DNA of 64,000 bases from Anaerolineales bacterium (GTDB taxonomy: Bacteria; Chloroflexota; Anaerolineae; Anaerolineales; Villigracilaceae), in the NCBI GenBank assembly GCA_020634885.1, contig JACKAW010000001.1, forward strand, positions 744,001 to 808,000. The letters are read 5' to 3'. Below are positions 24,403-33,762 of this stretch, piece after piece. The notes below the pieces were generated by a model that saw only the letters and a program-made list of their open reading frames with translations, was not told the origin of the DNA and ran no database searches. The position numbers and the translations under genes are program-made. Position 1 is the stretch's first letter. Each line of letters begins with the position of its first letter.

Positions 24403-26205
24403 TTATAGTTCGCAGAAGCGGTCTACCCGTTTGCCGATGATGGCGAGGCTGTCTGCCCAGAATTTCTTGGTGCGGATGTTGATGCCAAATTTATCGGCGA
24501 GTTCGGCGGCGGGGGCTTCACCAGTGGAGGCGAGTAGTTCTTTGTAGGCGGGCACGAAATCTTCGCCGCGTTTTTGGTAGACGGCGTACAAGCCAGTGGC
24601 AAAGAGCAGACCAAAGGAGTAGGGATAGTTATAGAACGAGAGACCGGCAGAGTAGTAATGCGGTTTCCACGTCCACATGTATTTTTGAAGATACTTTTCA
24701 TCCAAGCCATCGCCGTAGGTTGCTTTTTGCGCGCGTTCCATAATGTCGTTGATCTCGTCGGCAGAGAGTTCGGCTTTGGCGCGGCGTTCAAAGACTTCCT
24801 TCTCAAACAGGTAGCGGGAATAGATATCCACAACGACCTGTGAGGCATTGTTCAGTTGCGCTTCGAGAATGGCGAGCACTTCCTGCTTGTCTGTGGTCTG
24901 TTCGAGAGCGGCTTCGGTGGCGATGGTTTCGCACATGATCGAGGCGGTTTCGGCGAGGGTCATGGGCGTTTGCTGTTGAAGCGGGGTTTTATTTGCTGCA
25001 TAGGCACATTCGTTGTGAAAGGCGTGACCGAGTTCATGCGCCAGTGTACTGACCTGGTCGAACGAGCCGTCAAAATTGGCGAGGATGCGGCTTTCCTTCA
25101 CCGCATCCAAGCCCATGCAGAATGCGCCGCCGCGTTTGCCTTCGCGTTGTTCGCCGTCGATCCAGTTATTATCGAAGGCGCGGCGGGCAAATGCGCCGAG
25201 TTCGGGGGAGAACTTATTGAAGTTTGCCACAATAAAATCGCGGGCTTCTTCCCATGAATATACTTTGTCGGTTTTGCCGAGCGGGGCAAAGAGATCCCAC
25301 CAGGCGAGTTGTTCTTTGCCGATCATTTTCGCCTTGTGTTTGAAGTAGCGGCGGAACATGGGGAAGGAGTCTTTCATGGCGCCGAGCATGGCTTCGAGGG
25401 TGGCGCGATCCATGCGGGAGGTGTCAATGGAAGGGTGAATATCGTCTTCACGCCCGCGTTTGCGGTTGAGTACAAGGGTTTCGCCCTTTACACCATTCAG
25501 ACAGGCAGCCAGGGTTTCCTGCGCGGTTTCCCAAGCCTTGTTCTCTGCTTCATATCCACGGCGGCGGGTGGCTTCATCGGGGTGTGAGCGCAGGTTGATG
25601 AGTGCCGGCATGGGCATCTTTTTCACTTCGCCGCCGAGTTCAAAGTCTACGGTCATTTGCGAGGTAACGGTTCCCTGCAATTTGCCGAAGGCGTTGCCGC
25701 CGCTGAGGGTCAGTTCGGCGGCGAGACCTTCCTCGGCTTCGCTCATCAGATATTTGGATTGCTCCGCCGCCTCAAGCAGGATGAATTCATGTGCCTTTGC
25801 GGCGGGGTTGGTCTTCACCGCTTTTTTGATGGCGGCTTTGCCCAATGTGCCAGCCCAGGCTGTGAATTTGGTATTCAACATGCTGGTCTGCACATTCATC
25901 TGCTCAAACTCGGAGAGAATGCGGGTGGCTTCTTTGTTGCGTGAGTCGGTGGTGATGAAAGAGTAGATATAAGACCCAATGGTGCCGGACAACTCGAAGA
26001 GGTCATTGAAGCGGTTTACAGCTTCACCGAGAACTTTCCCCAGTTTCTTGGGGTCGGTTTTGGCATCTGCTTTTCCGGCTTTTTTTAGAAAGGCTTCAAG
26101 TTCATCCAGTTGCTTTTTGAAACTTTTGAGCGCACTCTTAAACTTGCTGGAATCGAGCGCGGGGTAAACGTTGGTCAGGTCCCAACGGGGTGCTGAAACA
26201 GACAT
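24403..26205 (-). CDS. pepF: Oligoendopeptidase F family M3 metallopeptidase
   Basis: 600 residues. A cytoplasmic zinc peptidase cleaving oligopeptides. The zinc site TLAHELGHAFHNECAY with third ligand in MTLAETASIMCETI is intact, and the C-terminal KPHYYSAGLSFYNYPYSFGLLFATGLY region is typical of PepF. The N-terminal ~110 residues are helical (SALKSFKKQLDELEAFLKKAG). Preceded by a purine-rich ribosome site. It lies 10 bp upstream of the rhodanese gene and may be co-transcribed with it. Confidence 0.93.
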   Translation of the reverse strand: MSVSAPRWDLTNVYPALDSSKFKSALKSFKKQLDELEAFLKKAGKADAKTDPKKLGKVLGEAVNRFNDLFELSGTIGSYIYSFITTDSRNKEATRILSEFEQMNVQTSMLNTKFTAWAGTLGKAAIKKAVKTNPAAKAHEFILLEAAEQSKYLMSEAEEGLAAELTLSGGNAFGKLQGTVTSQMTVDFELGGEVKKMPMPALINLRSHPDEATRRRGYEAENKAWETAQETLAACLNGVKGETLVLNRKRGREDDIHPSIDTSRMDRATLEAMLGAMKDSFPMFRRYFKHKAKMIGKEQLAWWDLFAPLGKTDKVYSWEEARDFIVANFNKFSPELGAFARRAFDNNWIDGEQREGKRGGAFCMGLDAVKESRILANFDGSFDQVSTLAHELGHAFHNECAYAANKTPLQQQTPMTLAETASIMCETIATEAALEQTTDKQEVLAILEAQLNNASQVVVDIYSRYLFEKEVFERRAKAELSADEINDIMERAQKATYGDGLDEKYLQKYMWTWKPHYYSAGLSFYNYPYSFGLLFATGLYAVYQKRGEDFVPAYKELLASTGEAPAAELADKFGINIRTKKFWADSLAIIGKRVDRFCEL

Positions 26206-26334
26206 GGGGGGAGTCTCCTTATAAAGTGGTGAAGATTGAGCAAGTATACCGTGATTGATTTTGCGCTGAAACTGACACTTTTTGACAGTTCTTTCCCCTG
26301 ATTTGGAGTAGAGTTAAAGTATGGAGGCTGTCTT

Positions 26335-26808
26335 ATGAAACAGGATAAATTTCTAACAGGAATTCTTGCTGGCATTGGTGTGTTGACGTTGTTTGCCCTT
26401 GTTCTGTTCTTTACCCGACAAGATAGGCGCGCTTATTTACCTGAAGATACGCCCGAAGGCGTGGCGCATAATTATGTGCTTGCCGTTCTTAACAAAGATT
26501 ATGAAAAAGCCTATGGTTACCTTGCTGATCTGAAATACAAACCTACCTATGATGAGTTTCGACAGTCATTTTTGAATGGCATGGTGACCCCGGATAACAC
26601 CGGTGTAGATGTCGGACGATCTACTATCACAGGTGATGAAGCTGTGGTGGATATCACCATCTATTACGGGTACAGTGATCCATTCTCCAGCCGTGTTGGC
26701 TCACCAGACCGATCCCTTTTAGTGGAACAAAATGGCGAATGGAAGATCAGTTCCATGCCTTACAACTTTTGGGATTGGAACTGGTATCAGGAACCGTACT
26801 CCCCGTAG
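26335..26808 (+). CDS. Membrane-anchored DUF4878/lumazine-binding-like protein
   Basis: 157 residues. One N-terminal TM helix (about 8-28, FLTGILAGIGVLTLFALVLF) followed by an extracytoplasmic domain of NTF2-like type: a VAHNYVLAVLNKDYEKAYGYL helix pair, then beta strands ending EQNGEWKISSMPYNF. This pattern is that of DUF4878 or similar NTF2-like lipoprotein domains. Function unknown. It precedes the DUF5671 protein by 26 bp and is probably co-transcribed. Confidence 0.7.
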   Translation: MKQDKFLTGILAGIGVLTLFALVLFFTRQDRRAYLPEDTPEGVAHNYVLAVLNKDYEKAYGYLADLKYKPTYDEFRQSFLNGMVTPDNTGVDVGRSTITGDEAVVDITIYYGYSDPFSSRVGSPDRSLLVEQNGEWKISSMPYNFWDWNWYQEPYSP

Positions 26809-26834
26809 GCAGCATGTGACAGAAGGATAAAAAT

Positions 26835-28754
26835 ATGAAAACGATCCGCCGTCTTTATTTTTACGCCATTGCATTTATCAGTATCGAAGTGGTGTTGTGG
26901 GGCATCATCGGTTTGCTGCGCTCGGTCTTCGACCAGCAGGAACTGACGAATAGCGCCTCCAACCTGGCTTCGGCTTTGGCGCTTATCTTTGTGGGCGTGC
27001 CCATCTTCCTCATCCACTGGTCGTGGGCGCAAAATGTTTCATCAAAAGAGACTGAAGAAAGTTCTGCCAGCGTCCGCGCTGTTTTTCTTTACGGCATTCT
27101 GCTTGGCACACTGATTCCGGTTGTGCAAAACTTGCTAGCCTTCATCAACCGTACCGTCCTTTCCAGCGCGCATCTTTCGTCAGTGCGTGCCGTGGTGGGC
27201 GGTTCACAAACCTGGCTCGATAATCTTCTAGCTGTAGTGATCAACCTGCTCATCGCCGCCTACTTCTGGAATATTCTTCAAAAGAACTGGCAAACCCTCA
27301 ACGAGCCAGAAAACTTTGCTGAAGTCCGCCGGTTGTACCGCTTTGTTTGGGTATTGTATGGGCTGCTTATGATGATCTACGGCGCACAGCAAGCCATCAC
27401 CTACATCTTCTCATTCCCCACATCTGTATTGGGAGATATAGGACGGGAAACCGCTGTGAACGCCATCGCGCTGATGTTGGTCGGTTCCCCGATATGGTAT
27501 TACGCCTGGCGGCTCTTACAAGACGGGTTGGCGGATTCTGCCGAAAGGGAGTCTTATCTGCGCCTTGGGCTTCTGTACCTTCTCTCGCTTGGCAGTGTGA
27601 TTGTTTTTCTGGTTTCCAGCGGCAACCTGCTGTATCAAATTCTGTTCCAGTTGATGGATAGAGGCGAAACATGGGCTGATTTCATTCGTCAAATTGGTGC
27701 AACGATTTCCATAACCCTGCCGTTCGGTGTGGTCTGGGCGTACTACGGAAAATGGCTCAACCAGCAATTTGCGTTTGATGAAAACCTTCCGCGCCGTGAA
27801 AGTAAGCAGAGGTTGTATTTTTATATCCTTTCACTGCTTGGTTTGGGCGCAACCATCTTTGGCGTACTTTCCCTGTTTTCTGTTTTTATCGATCTCCTAC
27901 TCGGACGCTCCTACCTGAGTCAAGGCGGGTTTAGCGAACCGCTGTCTGGCGCGCTGGCAACTTTAATCATCGGCTTGCCGGTGTGGTTGGCAACCTGGCG
28001 GCGAATGCAGACTCAGGCTCAGGCAGATACCGATACAGGCGACCATACGCGGCGTTCGGTCATTCGCAAAGCGTACTTGTATCTTGTCCTTTTTGCTTCG
28101 GTGATTGGCGGCATGGGGACGGCGGGAACTCTGGTCTTTGAGTTGATCAACGTTGCATTAGGGGGGAGCAGTTCCTTTTCCCTTAAAGATGCTCTCATTG
28201 AAGTGACTGCGTTGGTGGTCTTCATTGTGGTGCTGGTCTACCATTTGTTTGCTTTACGTGCCGATGGCTCTGCGCGGGCAGATGTATTGGTAAAAAGGCA
28301 ATCTGCGTTTCAGGTGTTGGTGTTCGAGCACGACCAGGCATTTGGCGAAAAGGTGCAAGCCTCCTTTGCAAAACGCGCTCCTGACGTACCTGTGCTTGTA
28401 ATGAATGCAAATGAGAACATCCCCGCCGATACAAAAGCAGATGCGGTGGTACTGCCTGCATCGCTGGCTTTGAATATGCCAAAAACGCTCGAGGCGTGGA
28501 TCCGGTCATTTAATGGGAGCAGGCTCATCGTCAATGATGAAGCGGCGGGCGTGGTTTGGCTGGATGATGCCGGGCAGGCGGCGGATTCGGCGAAGTCTCT
28601 GGCTGAGGGGCAGGATATCCGCCCGCAATCTTCCAATCGCATGACTTCGGTTTGGACGTATATTGCGTATGTGTTTGCGGGGTTGTTTGCGTGTCAGTTG
28701 TTGTTTGGGCTGTTGATGTTTGGTATTTCGATGGTTGCGGGTAGCGGTTTTTAA
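26835..28754 (+). CDS. Multi-repeat DUF5671 membrane protein with C-terminal soluble domain
   Basis: 639 residues. About four to five DUF5671-like units, each with a RRLYFYAIAFIS or RLYFYILSLLGL start, two or more TM helices and an end of the type ALIFVGVPIFLIHW / LMLVGSPIWYYAW / TLIIGLPVWLATW. Then a receiver-like alpha/beta domain of ~100 residues (about 490-590; QVLVFEHDQAFGEKVQASFA, ADAVVLPASLALNM, SRLIVNDEAAGVVWLDD) and a last TM helix (about 610-635). Role unknown. It may be a membrane sensor or assembly factor. Confidence 0.75.
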   Translation: MKTIRRLYFYAIAFISIEVVLWGIIGLLRSVFDQQELTNSASNLASALALIFVGVPIFLIHWSWAQNVSSKETEESSASVRAVFLYGILLGTLIPVVQNLLAFINRTVLSSAHLSSVRAVVGGSQTWLDNLLAVVINLLIAAYFWNILQKNWQTLNEPENFAEVRRLYRFVWVLYGLLMMIYGAQQAITYIFSFPTSVLGDIGRETAVNAIALMLVGSPIWYYAWRLLQDGLADSAERESYLRLGLLYLLSLGSVIVFLVSSGNLLYQILFQLMDRGETWADFIRQIGATISITLPFGVVWAYYGKWLNQQFAFDENLPRRESKQRLYFYILSLLGLGATIFGVLSLFSVFIDLLLGRSYLSQGGFSEPLSGALATLIIGLPVWLATWRRMQTQAQADTDTGDHTRRSVIRKAYLYLVLFASVIGGMGTAGTLVFELINVALGGSSSFSLKDALIEVTALVVFIVVLVYHLFALRADGSARADVLVKRQSAFQVLVFEHDQAFGEKVQASFAKRAPDVPVLVMNANENIPADTKADAVVLPASLALNMPKTLEAWIRSFNGSRLIVNDEAAGVVWLDDAGQAADSAKSLAEGQDIRPQSSNRMTSVWTYIAYVFAGLFACQLLFGLLMFGISMVAGSGF

Positions 28755-28758
28755 TATC

Positions 28759-28814
28759 GAGCAGGTCGCGCGGTGTGCCCCGTTTTTGGGTCTTGCGTGA
28801 CCTGCTTGTTTCTT
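28759..28814 (+). terminator. Terminator-like hairpin before dnaN
   Basis: Arms AGCAGGTCGCGC and GCGTGACCTGCT separated by 28 bases, followed by TTGTTTCTT. It ends the DUF5671 transcript. Confidence 0.5.
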
Positions 28815-28860
28815 AATGATATACTTTTGAAAATTATAAAATTATCAAGCGAGGCGCACC

Positions 28861-29994
28861 ATGAAAGTAACCGTCCTTCAAGAGAATCTTGCCCGTGGTC
28901 TCAATACTGTTTTGCGTGCGGTTTCATCACGCAGCACACTCCCTGTTCTTTCTAATATTTTGATCGCAACCGATGAAGGTCGTTTACGGCTTTCTGCCAC
29001 CAACCTTGAGTTGGGCATTACGTGTTGGATCCCCGCTCGTATTGATGAGAATGGTTCCACTACGGTTCCTTCCCGCACATTCTCTGATCTGGTGAATACC
29101 CTGCCTGGCGATCAGGTGCAGTTGGCGTTGGAAGTGAAAACCCAGAACCTGCATGTGAAGAGCGGTTCTTCGAACAACGATATCAAGTGCATTGATGCGC
29201 AGGAATTCCCGCCGATGCCCACACCGGAAATGAAGGACGCGGTGCAGTTGAACGTGGCGGATTTCAAAGAGATGATCCAGCAGGTGGTCTTTGCTTCTTC
29301 CACCGATGAAGCCCGCCCGGTGTTGATGGGCGTGTTGATGAACGTGGAAAAGGACAAGGTGACAATGGCGGCTGCCGATGGTTTCCGCCTTTCGGTTCGT
29401 AAGGGTCAGCTTGCCCATGCGGTGAAAGATACTCTTAATATCATCATCCCTTCCCGTGCGTTGAATGAATTGGCGCGTGTGGCGCATGACCCGGAAGAAC
29501 CCATTTACATGGTGGTGCCCAAACAACGCGGACAAGTTCTCTTCCGCGTAAAGGATGTGGAGGTTGTTTCGCAATTGATCGAAGGCACCTTCCCCGATTA
29601 TCACCAGATCATTCCCCGCAATTACAAGTCGCGCACATTGGTGGCTACTGCGGCTTTACTCAAAGCTTGTAAGCAGGCTGAAATCTTTGCACGTGAAGGC
29701 TCGAACGTGGCGCGGTTGGATATCAAACAATCGAACGGTGACATGCAGCCCAGTGAGGTTGAAATTTCTGCCACCTCTGAAGAGACTGGCAAGAACGAGA
29801 CCATCGTCGAAGCGACAGTAGATGGCAGTGGCGTGTTGATCGCCTTCAATGTCAAATTCCTGCGTGAAGCGCTTGAAGTGATCAAGACCCCAAATGTGGC
29901 GCTTGAGACCACCGCGCAGAATGCCCCGGGGGTTATTCGTCCGGTGGGTGATGATAATTTCTTGCACGTCATCATGCCGATGCATTTGGGCTAA
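28861..29994 (+). CDS. dnaN: DNA polymerase III beta sliding clamp
   Basis: 377 residues. A homodimeric ring that tethers the replicative polymerase to DNA. It begins MKVTVLQENLARGLNTVLRAVSSRSTLPVLSNILI, has the three ~120-residue clamp repeats, SSTDEARPVLMGVLMNV at the second repeat, and ends NFLHVIMPMHL. GAGG lies before the ATG. The gene is 20 kb from the proposed oriC. dnaA and recF are not beside it, so the classic dnaA-dnaN-recF order is broken here. Confidence 0.96.
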   Translation: MKVTVLQENLARGLNTVLRAVSSRSTLPVLSNILIATDEGRLRLSATNLELGITCWIPARIDENGSTTVPSRTFSDLVNTLPGDQVQLALEVKTQNLHVKSGSSNNDIKCIDAQEFPPMPTPEMKDAVQLNVADFKEMIQQVVFASSTDEARPVLMGVLMNVEKDKVTMAAADGFRLSVRKGQLAHAVKDTLNIIIPSRALNELARVAHDPEEPIYMVVPKQRGQVLFRVKDVEVVSQLIEGTFPDYHQIIPRNYKSRTLVATAALLKACKQAEIFAREGSNVARLDIKQSNGDMQPSEVEISATSEETGKNETIVEATVDGSGVLIAFNVKFLREALEVIKTPNVALETTAQNAPGVIRPVGDDNFLHVIMPMHLG

Positions 29995-30013
29995 TTTTGC
30001 AAAACAGTTATTT

Positions 30014-30046
30014 GAATCCGTCAGAGAACCCTCTGACGGATTTTTT
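30014..30046 (+). terminator. Terminator after dnaN
   Basis: A perfect 12-bp stem AATCCGTCAGAG / CTCTGACGGATT with a 4-nt loop and TTTTTT. Confidence 0.88.
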
Positions 30047-30109
30047 GTTATAGAATCAAATGGTAGACCACGAACCATTAAAAATAAACGAACGCCCAAA
30101 AGGACTCCT

Positions 30110-32485
30110 ATGACCTTTCCCCGCCCTTCTCTCGATAATGTACTGCGCATTCTGCTCTCTTTGAGCCAATATCCCATCCTCAGTTCACGCATTCGCCACC
30201 AAATGCGAAAGGTATTGATCTCACGCGGTATTGTCCTGCGGGAGGTCTTTGATGAAGAAGTAAAACGCAAAGCCATTGAGTCGCAGACGTTGGAGGGGAT
30301 CAAAAACCCCTTGCTGGAAGAAACCACCGAAGTCTGGCAGATGCGTTTGAACCGCGTCAAAGATTCGCTGACAGATTTTTATTTTGCCTCAAACCTCCCC
30401 TATTCAGAATTTGAGGAACTTGTTCTCAAAGTATTAACCGAACGAGGCAACGTGGACGAGGACTTTGTATGGGTGAACCCGGAACTTGCCCCGCAGGAAC
30501 TTCTCTTTGAGCAGGCAGAGATGATCGAAGCAATGGGCGCGGAAGAAAAGAAAAAATACGACGCGCGTTTGAAAGCCATTCTTGCGGTACTCATCCGTAC
30601 CATGATCAGTGATCAGTTGAAATACATCAAGATCGCCCGCCAATGGTTTACGGTGGAAGATATGCGGGAGATCAATCGGCGCAAGATTGGCGGCGGCAAG
30701 ATCGGCGGCAAAGCGGCGGGAATGCTGCTCGCCATGCGTATTATTCAAGAGACCGCCCCGCCCGATGTGCGTGAACGCTTCCGCCTGCCAGAGTCTTATT
30801 ACCTTGCTTCTGATGTTTTTTATAACTTCATGTCCTTGAATGATCTGGGCGCCTGGAACGGGCAGAAGTACAAAACAGAGGAGCAGATGCACGCTGACTA
30901 CCCAAAGCTCCGGGAGGAATTTTTGAAAGGTGAATTCCCTCCCGAAGTGGTTGAACGTCTGGAAGAAATCTTGCGCGAGGCGGCAGACCGTCCGCTGATC
31001 GTGCGTTCATCCAGTTTGCTGGAAGATAATTTTGGCACATCGTTTGCAGGCAAGTATGAAAGTATTTTTCTGCCAAATCAAGGCGGGCATGAGGTTCGTC
31101 TCAACGCGCTGACACAAGCCATTGCCAGTATCTATGCCAGTGTTATGAATCCCGGCGCGCTGTTGTACCGTCACCTCAAAGACCTTGCCGACTATGATGA
31201 ACGCATTGGCATCCTTATTCAGATCGTTGAAGGTGAACGCGTGGGACAATACTATTTTCCAAACGCGGCGGGTGTGGCGTTCAGCCGTAACCTCTATCGA
31301 TGGTCGCCGCAGATTAAACAAGATGAAGGTTTTCTGCGTCTTGTCTGTGGCTTGGGTACGCGTGCTGTAGACATGCTTGCGGATGATTACCCGCGTTTGG
31401 TCGCGCTCAGTCACCCCCGCCTGCACTCCTCATCAGACCCGCGTACCATCAAACGTTATTCGCAGCAAAATATAGATGCCATTGACCTCTCTAAAAACGA
31501 ACTTGTTACGATCTCTGTCAAAGAGATACTTAACGACGATTATGCGCCGCTGCGTTATCTTGCCCAGGTGATGAGCGATGGCTACCTCGCCCCGATCCGG
31601 TCGCGGCTCGATGCTTCGGGAGAGTTGATCCTGACCTTTGATGGTTTGCTCTCGCGGACGCCTTTCTCGGCGTCCATGCGAACCGCGTTGAAACTTCTTG
31701 AAACACACTACCGCGCCCCGGTGGATACTGAATTTGCAGTAGAAGTTATCGATCCGGATGGTCAGCCGGAAGTTCGTATCGTATTACTGCAATGCCGTCC
31801 GCAAAGCCATATTGACGAAGTGAATGAGGTCCATTGGCCAAAAGATTTACAAACAGAGGATATTGTTTTCTCGTCACACAACATGGTACCGCGAGGCGTT
31901 GTGGAAGATATCAAGTATGTGTTGTTCGTTCCATCCGAAGGTTATTTCAACCTGGAGAACCAGTCTGAGCGAAATCAATTGGAACGTGCCATCGGTCAAT
32001 TAAATGCTGCATTGGAAGGTAACACGTTCATTGCTGTAGGACCAGGACGTTGGGGCACATCTACACCCGACCTTGGTGTGCATGTTTCTTACAGCGATAT
32101 ATATAATGTACGTGTGCTGGTTGAGCTTGCCGGTTCAGAAGTTGGCGCATCTCCCGAACCATCTTTTGGAACTCATTTCTTTCAAGACTTGATGGAAGCA
32201 AATATATTTCCCCTGGGTGTTTTTCTTGATGATGAGCAAACGATCTTCAAACGTGAATTCTTTCGCTCAACGCCTAATCGTGTATTAGATTTCATCTCCA
32301 TTGAAAATCCGCGCGTACTGGCTTCATTGAAGTTAATTGCTGTAAATGATTTTCGACCTAATGCCCGCATGAACCTTGTGATGGATGCAAATAAAAGCCG
32401 GGCTGTTGCTTTCATCATTCGAGATGAAATTGCATTGAACGAAGAGAACGCATCGCCCGGTCCAGCCCCATCTGATCTTGAATAA
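30110..32485 (+). CDS. PEP/pyruvate-binding domain protein without phosphohistidine or TIM-barrel domains
   Basis: 791 residues from the ATG at 30110 preceded by AAAAGGACTCCT. The open frame upstream into dnaN is ignored. N-terminal ~190 residues are helical. A PPDK_N (ATP-grasp) nucleotide domain follows: GGGKIGGKAAGMLLAMRII at about 190, PLIVRSSSLLEDNFGTSFAGKYE at about 297. The C-terminal ~200 residues hold FIAVGPGRWGTSTPDLGVHVSYSDI and SFGTHFFQDLMEANIFPLGV. The His-swivel and the PEP-binding barrel of true PEP synthases are missing, so ordinary PEP synthesis is unlikely. It may be a stand-alone phosphotransferase or regulator. Confidence 0.75.
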   Translation: MTFPRPSLDNVLRILLSLSQYPILSSRIRHQMRKVLISRGIVLREVFDEEVKRKAIESQTLEGIKNPLLEETTEVWQMRLNRVKDSLTDFYFASNLPYSEFEELVLKVLTERGNVDEDFVWVNPELAPQELLFEQAEMIEAMGAEEKKKYDARLKAILAVLIRTMISDQLKYIKIARQWFTVEDMREINRRKIGGGKIGGKAAGMLLAMRIIQETAPPDVRERFRLPESYYLASDVFYNFMSLNDLGAWNGQKYKTEEQMHADYPKLREEFLKGEFPPEVVERLEEILREAADRPLIVRSSSLLEDNFGTSFAGKYESIFLPNQGGHEVRLNALTQAIASIYASVMNPGALLYRHLKDLADYDERIGILIQIVEGERVGQYYFPNAAGVAFSRNLYRWSPQIKQDEGFLRLVCGLGTRAVDMLADDYPRLVALSHPRLHSSSDPRTIKRYSQQNIDAIDLSKNELVTISVKEILNDDYAPLRYLAQVMSDGYLAPIRSRLDASGELILTFDGLLSRTPFSASMRTALKLLETHYRAPVDTEFAVEVIDPDGQPEVRIVLLQCRPQSHIDEVNEVHWPKDLQTEDIVFSSHNMVPRGVVEDIKYVLFVPSEGYFNLENQSERNQLERAIGQLNAALEGNTFIAVGPGRWGTSTPDLGVHVSYSDIYNVRVLVELAGSEVGASPEPSFGTHFFQDLMEANIFPLGVFLDDEQTIFKREFFRSTPNRVLDFISIENPRVLASLKLIAVNDFRPNARMNLVMDANKSRAVAFIIRDEIALNEENASPGPAPSDLE

Positions 32486-32520
32486 CAAAAATGGGCGATA
32501 TGAAGTCGCCCATTTTTGTT
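32484..32520. terminator. Bidirectional terminator
   Basis: A 15-bp stem AACAAAAATGGGCGA / TCGCCCATTTTTGTT between the convergent PEP-binding and CPBP genes. Confidence 0.85.
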
Positions 32521-32542
32521 ATTTTAAAAAAGAACATTTGTT

Positions 32543-33460
32543 CTAATTTATACGCGCCTCAATTTTGACCATTGCCTGCTCTGCGTCATCAACTTGATTC
32601 TGTACTGGAAATTGTTTCGTCCATACCAACCATGCAATGAATACTGCCATACCAATCCATGCTGTTGGCGCGGCAAGTGTGCCACCGAGTGCCATGTTGA
32701 AACCAGGCTTGAGAAACAATACAGGTAAACCAGCAATGGCATTAACAGACCCATGCGCTAAAGCGGCAACCCATGGGCTTTTTGTGTTGAGATAAAGCCA
32801 TGAGATGATGGTGCCCAGTAACACACAAAAAACAATCATCATGAAAGACCCAAGGATCGGATACCCGGGATAGTTATGTCCCTGCATAATGGCAGGTGTA
32901 TGCCACGCCCCCCAAATAATTCCGCTTAGTACTACAGCTTTCCATTGTCCCAGCGGCAACAATTTTGGCAATAAGTATCCACGCCAACCGAGTTCTTCTC
33001 CCATGGTGAAAAGCATATTGATCAGTGGACCAATGGTAAGCGCTTGAATAGTTTGCGCGATGATGACCAAAGACACAGGTATTTCACTTCCACCGGGAGT
33101 TGCTTTAAGTAAGTCGCGGATCATGGTGAAATCTGTGTCCATTTTTGCAATGCCGAACAGTAAAGTGAAACCCCATCCTATCAAGGTAAATACAACCGGA
33201 AGCAGCCACGCCCAAAGATAATAACGCTTGGGTCCCAATGTGTTTAACCTGAAACTTCTAAATGACTTCTTCTCAACGTATAACGTTGTAACAATGGCTG
33301 CAATACCCGGACCCCACATTGCGAGCGCCCAAAGTCCCTGAATTGCAAGTTGTTTTGTAGCAGGAGGTATTTCTCCCAACATCAACGGTATTAGAAATAA
33401 AACCCATGATATTGCAACTGAAATGGAGAGAAACCAATAGATCGATCTTTTTTCAAGCAT
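32543..33460 (-). CDS. CPBP family intramembrane metalloprotease
   Basis: 305 residues, about eight TM helices. The CAAX-protease/bacteriocin-processing motifs are complete: TMGEELGWRGYLLPKL (EE...R), GIIWGAWHTPAIM (second motif with His) and VAALAHGSVNAIAG (HxxxN/H). It cleaves membrane substrates or processes peptides. The target is not known. Last gene in the operon GntR-slipin-SdpI-DUF4177-CPBP. SdpI plus CPBP suggests a peptide-toxin immunity or envelope-stress module. Confidence 0.88.
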   Translation of the reverse strand: MLEKRSIYWFLSISVAISWVLFLIPLMLGEIPPATKQLAIQGLWALAMWGPGIAAIVTTLYVEKKSFRSFRLNTLGPKRYYLWAWLLPVVFTLIGWGFTLLFGIAKMDTDFTMIRDLLKATPGGSEIPVSLVIIAQTIQALTIGPLINMLFTMGEELGWRGYLLPKLLPLGQWKAVVLSGIIWGAWHTPAIMQGHNYPGYPILGSFMMIVFCVLLGTIISWLYLNTKSPWVAALAHGSVNAIAGLPVLFLKPGFNMALGGTLAAPTAWIGMAVFIAWLVWTKQFPVQNQVDDAEQAMVKIEARIN

Positions 33461-33472
33461 AAGTTTATTCCT

Positions 33473-33703
33473 TTACTTGCCAGATTGTGGCATTGATCGT
33501 TTTCTAATTACGTCACGTGTTAATGGACGTTTTGCAACGATGGTTACTTTGCCGCTGTTTTCAGGGGTGTAAACGTGGGTAGCTTCCCAACCTTCTGCGC
33601 CCCAGTCATTCAATAATTCTTCAATGGCTTCATCCCTTGTTCCGAAGATACTGCCAATAGTCTGGACACGATATTCCCATTTTTGTAATTCATTGCTATT
33701 CAT
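33473..33703 (-). CDS. DUF4177-like small protein
   Basis: 76 residues from the ATG at 33703 (MNSNELQKWEYRV) with AAAAGGAT upstream. A longer in-frame extension through the parS palindrome is rejected. The pattern KWEYRVQTI...LNDWGAEGWEATHVYT...KVTIVAKRP matches the DUF4177 fold, a short soluble domain of unknown role. It lies between SdpI and CPBP genes. Confidence 0.7.
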   Translation of the reverse strand: MNSNELQKWEYRVQTIGSIFGTRDEAIEELLNDWGAEGWEATHVYTPENSGKVTIVAKRPLTRDVIRKRSMPQSGK

Positions 33704-33716
33704 CTTTTTATCCTTT

Positions 33717-33732
33717 TGTTTCACGTGAAACA
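33717..33732. promoter_or_regulatory. parS: parS centromere-like site 1
   Basis: TGTTTCACGTGAAACA, a perfect match to the bacterial ParB-binding consensus, in the gap between sdpI and the DUF4177 gene. A 32-bp palindrome (33729-33760) starts inside it. Confidence 0.85.
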
Positions 33733-33760
33733 CGGGCGGGCTAATTAGCCCGCCCGTGTT
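33729..33760 (-). terminator. 32-bp perfect palindrome after sdpI
   Basis: A perfect inverted repeat with GC-rich stem (ACACGGGCGGGCTAA and its complement). It shares its edge with parS site 1 and, read on the minus strand, is followed by TTT. Probably a terminator or transcript-stabilising hairpin after sdpI. Confidence 0.65.
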
Positions 33761-33762
33761 GT

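Noticed and set aside
29894..30109. Upstream extension of the PEP-binding protein into dnaN
   Set aside because: It would cross the dnaN terminator. The ATG at 30110 has its own ribosome site and a proper N-terminus.
33505..33525. Third possible parS (TCACGTG core in the DUF4177 gene)
   Set aside because: Only the central six to seven bases match. The flanks are not symmetric.
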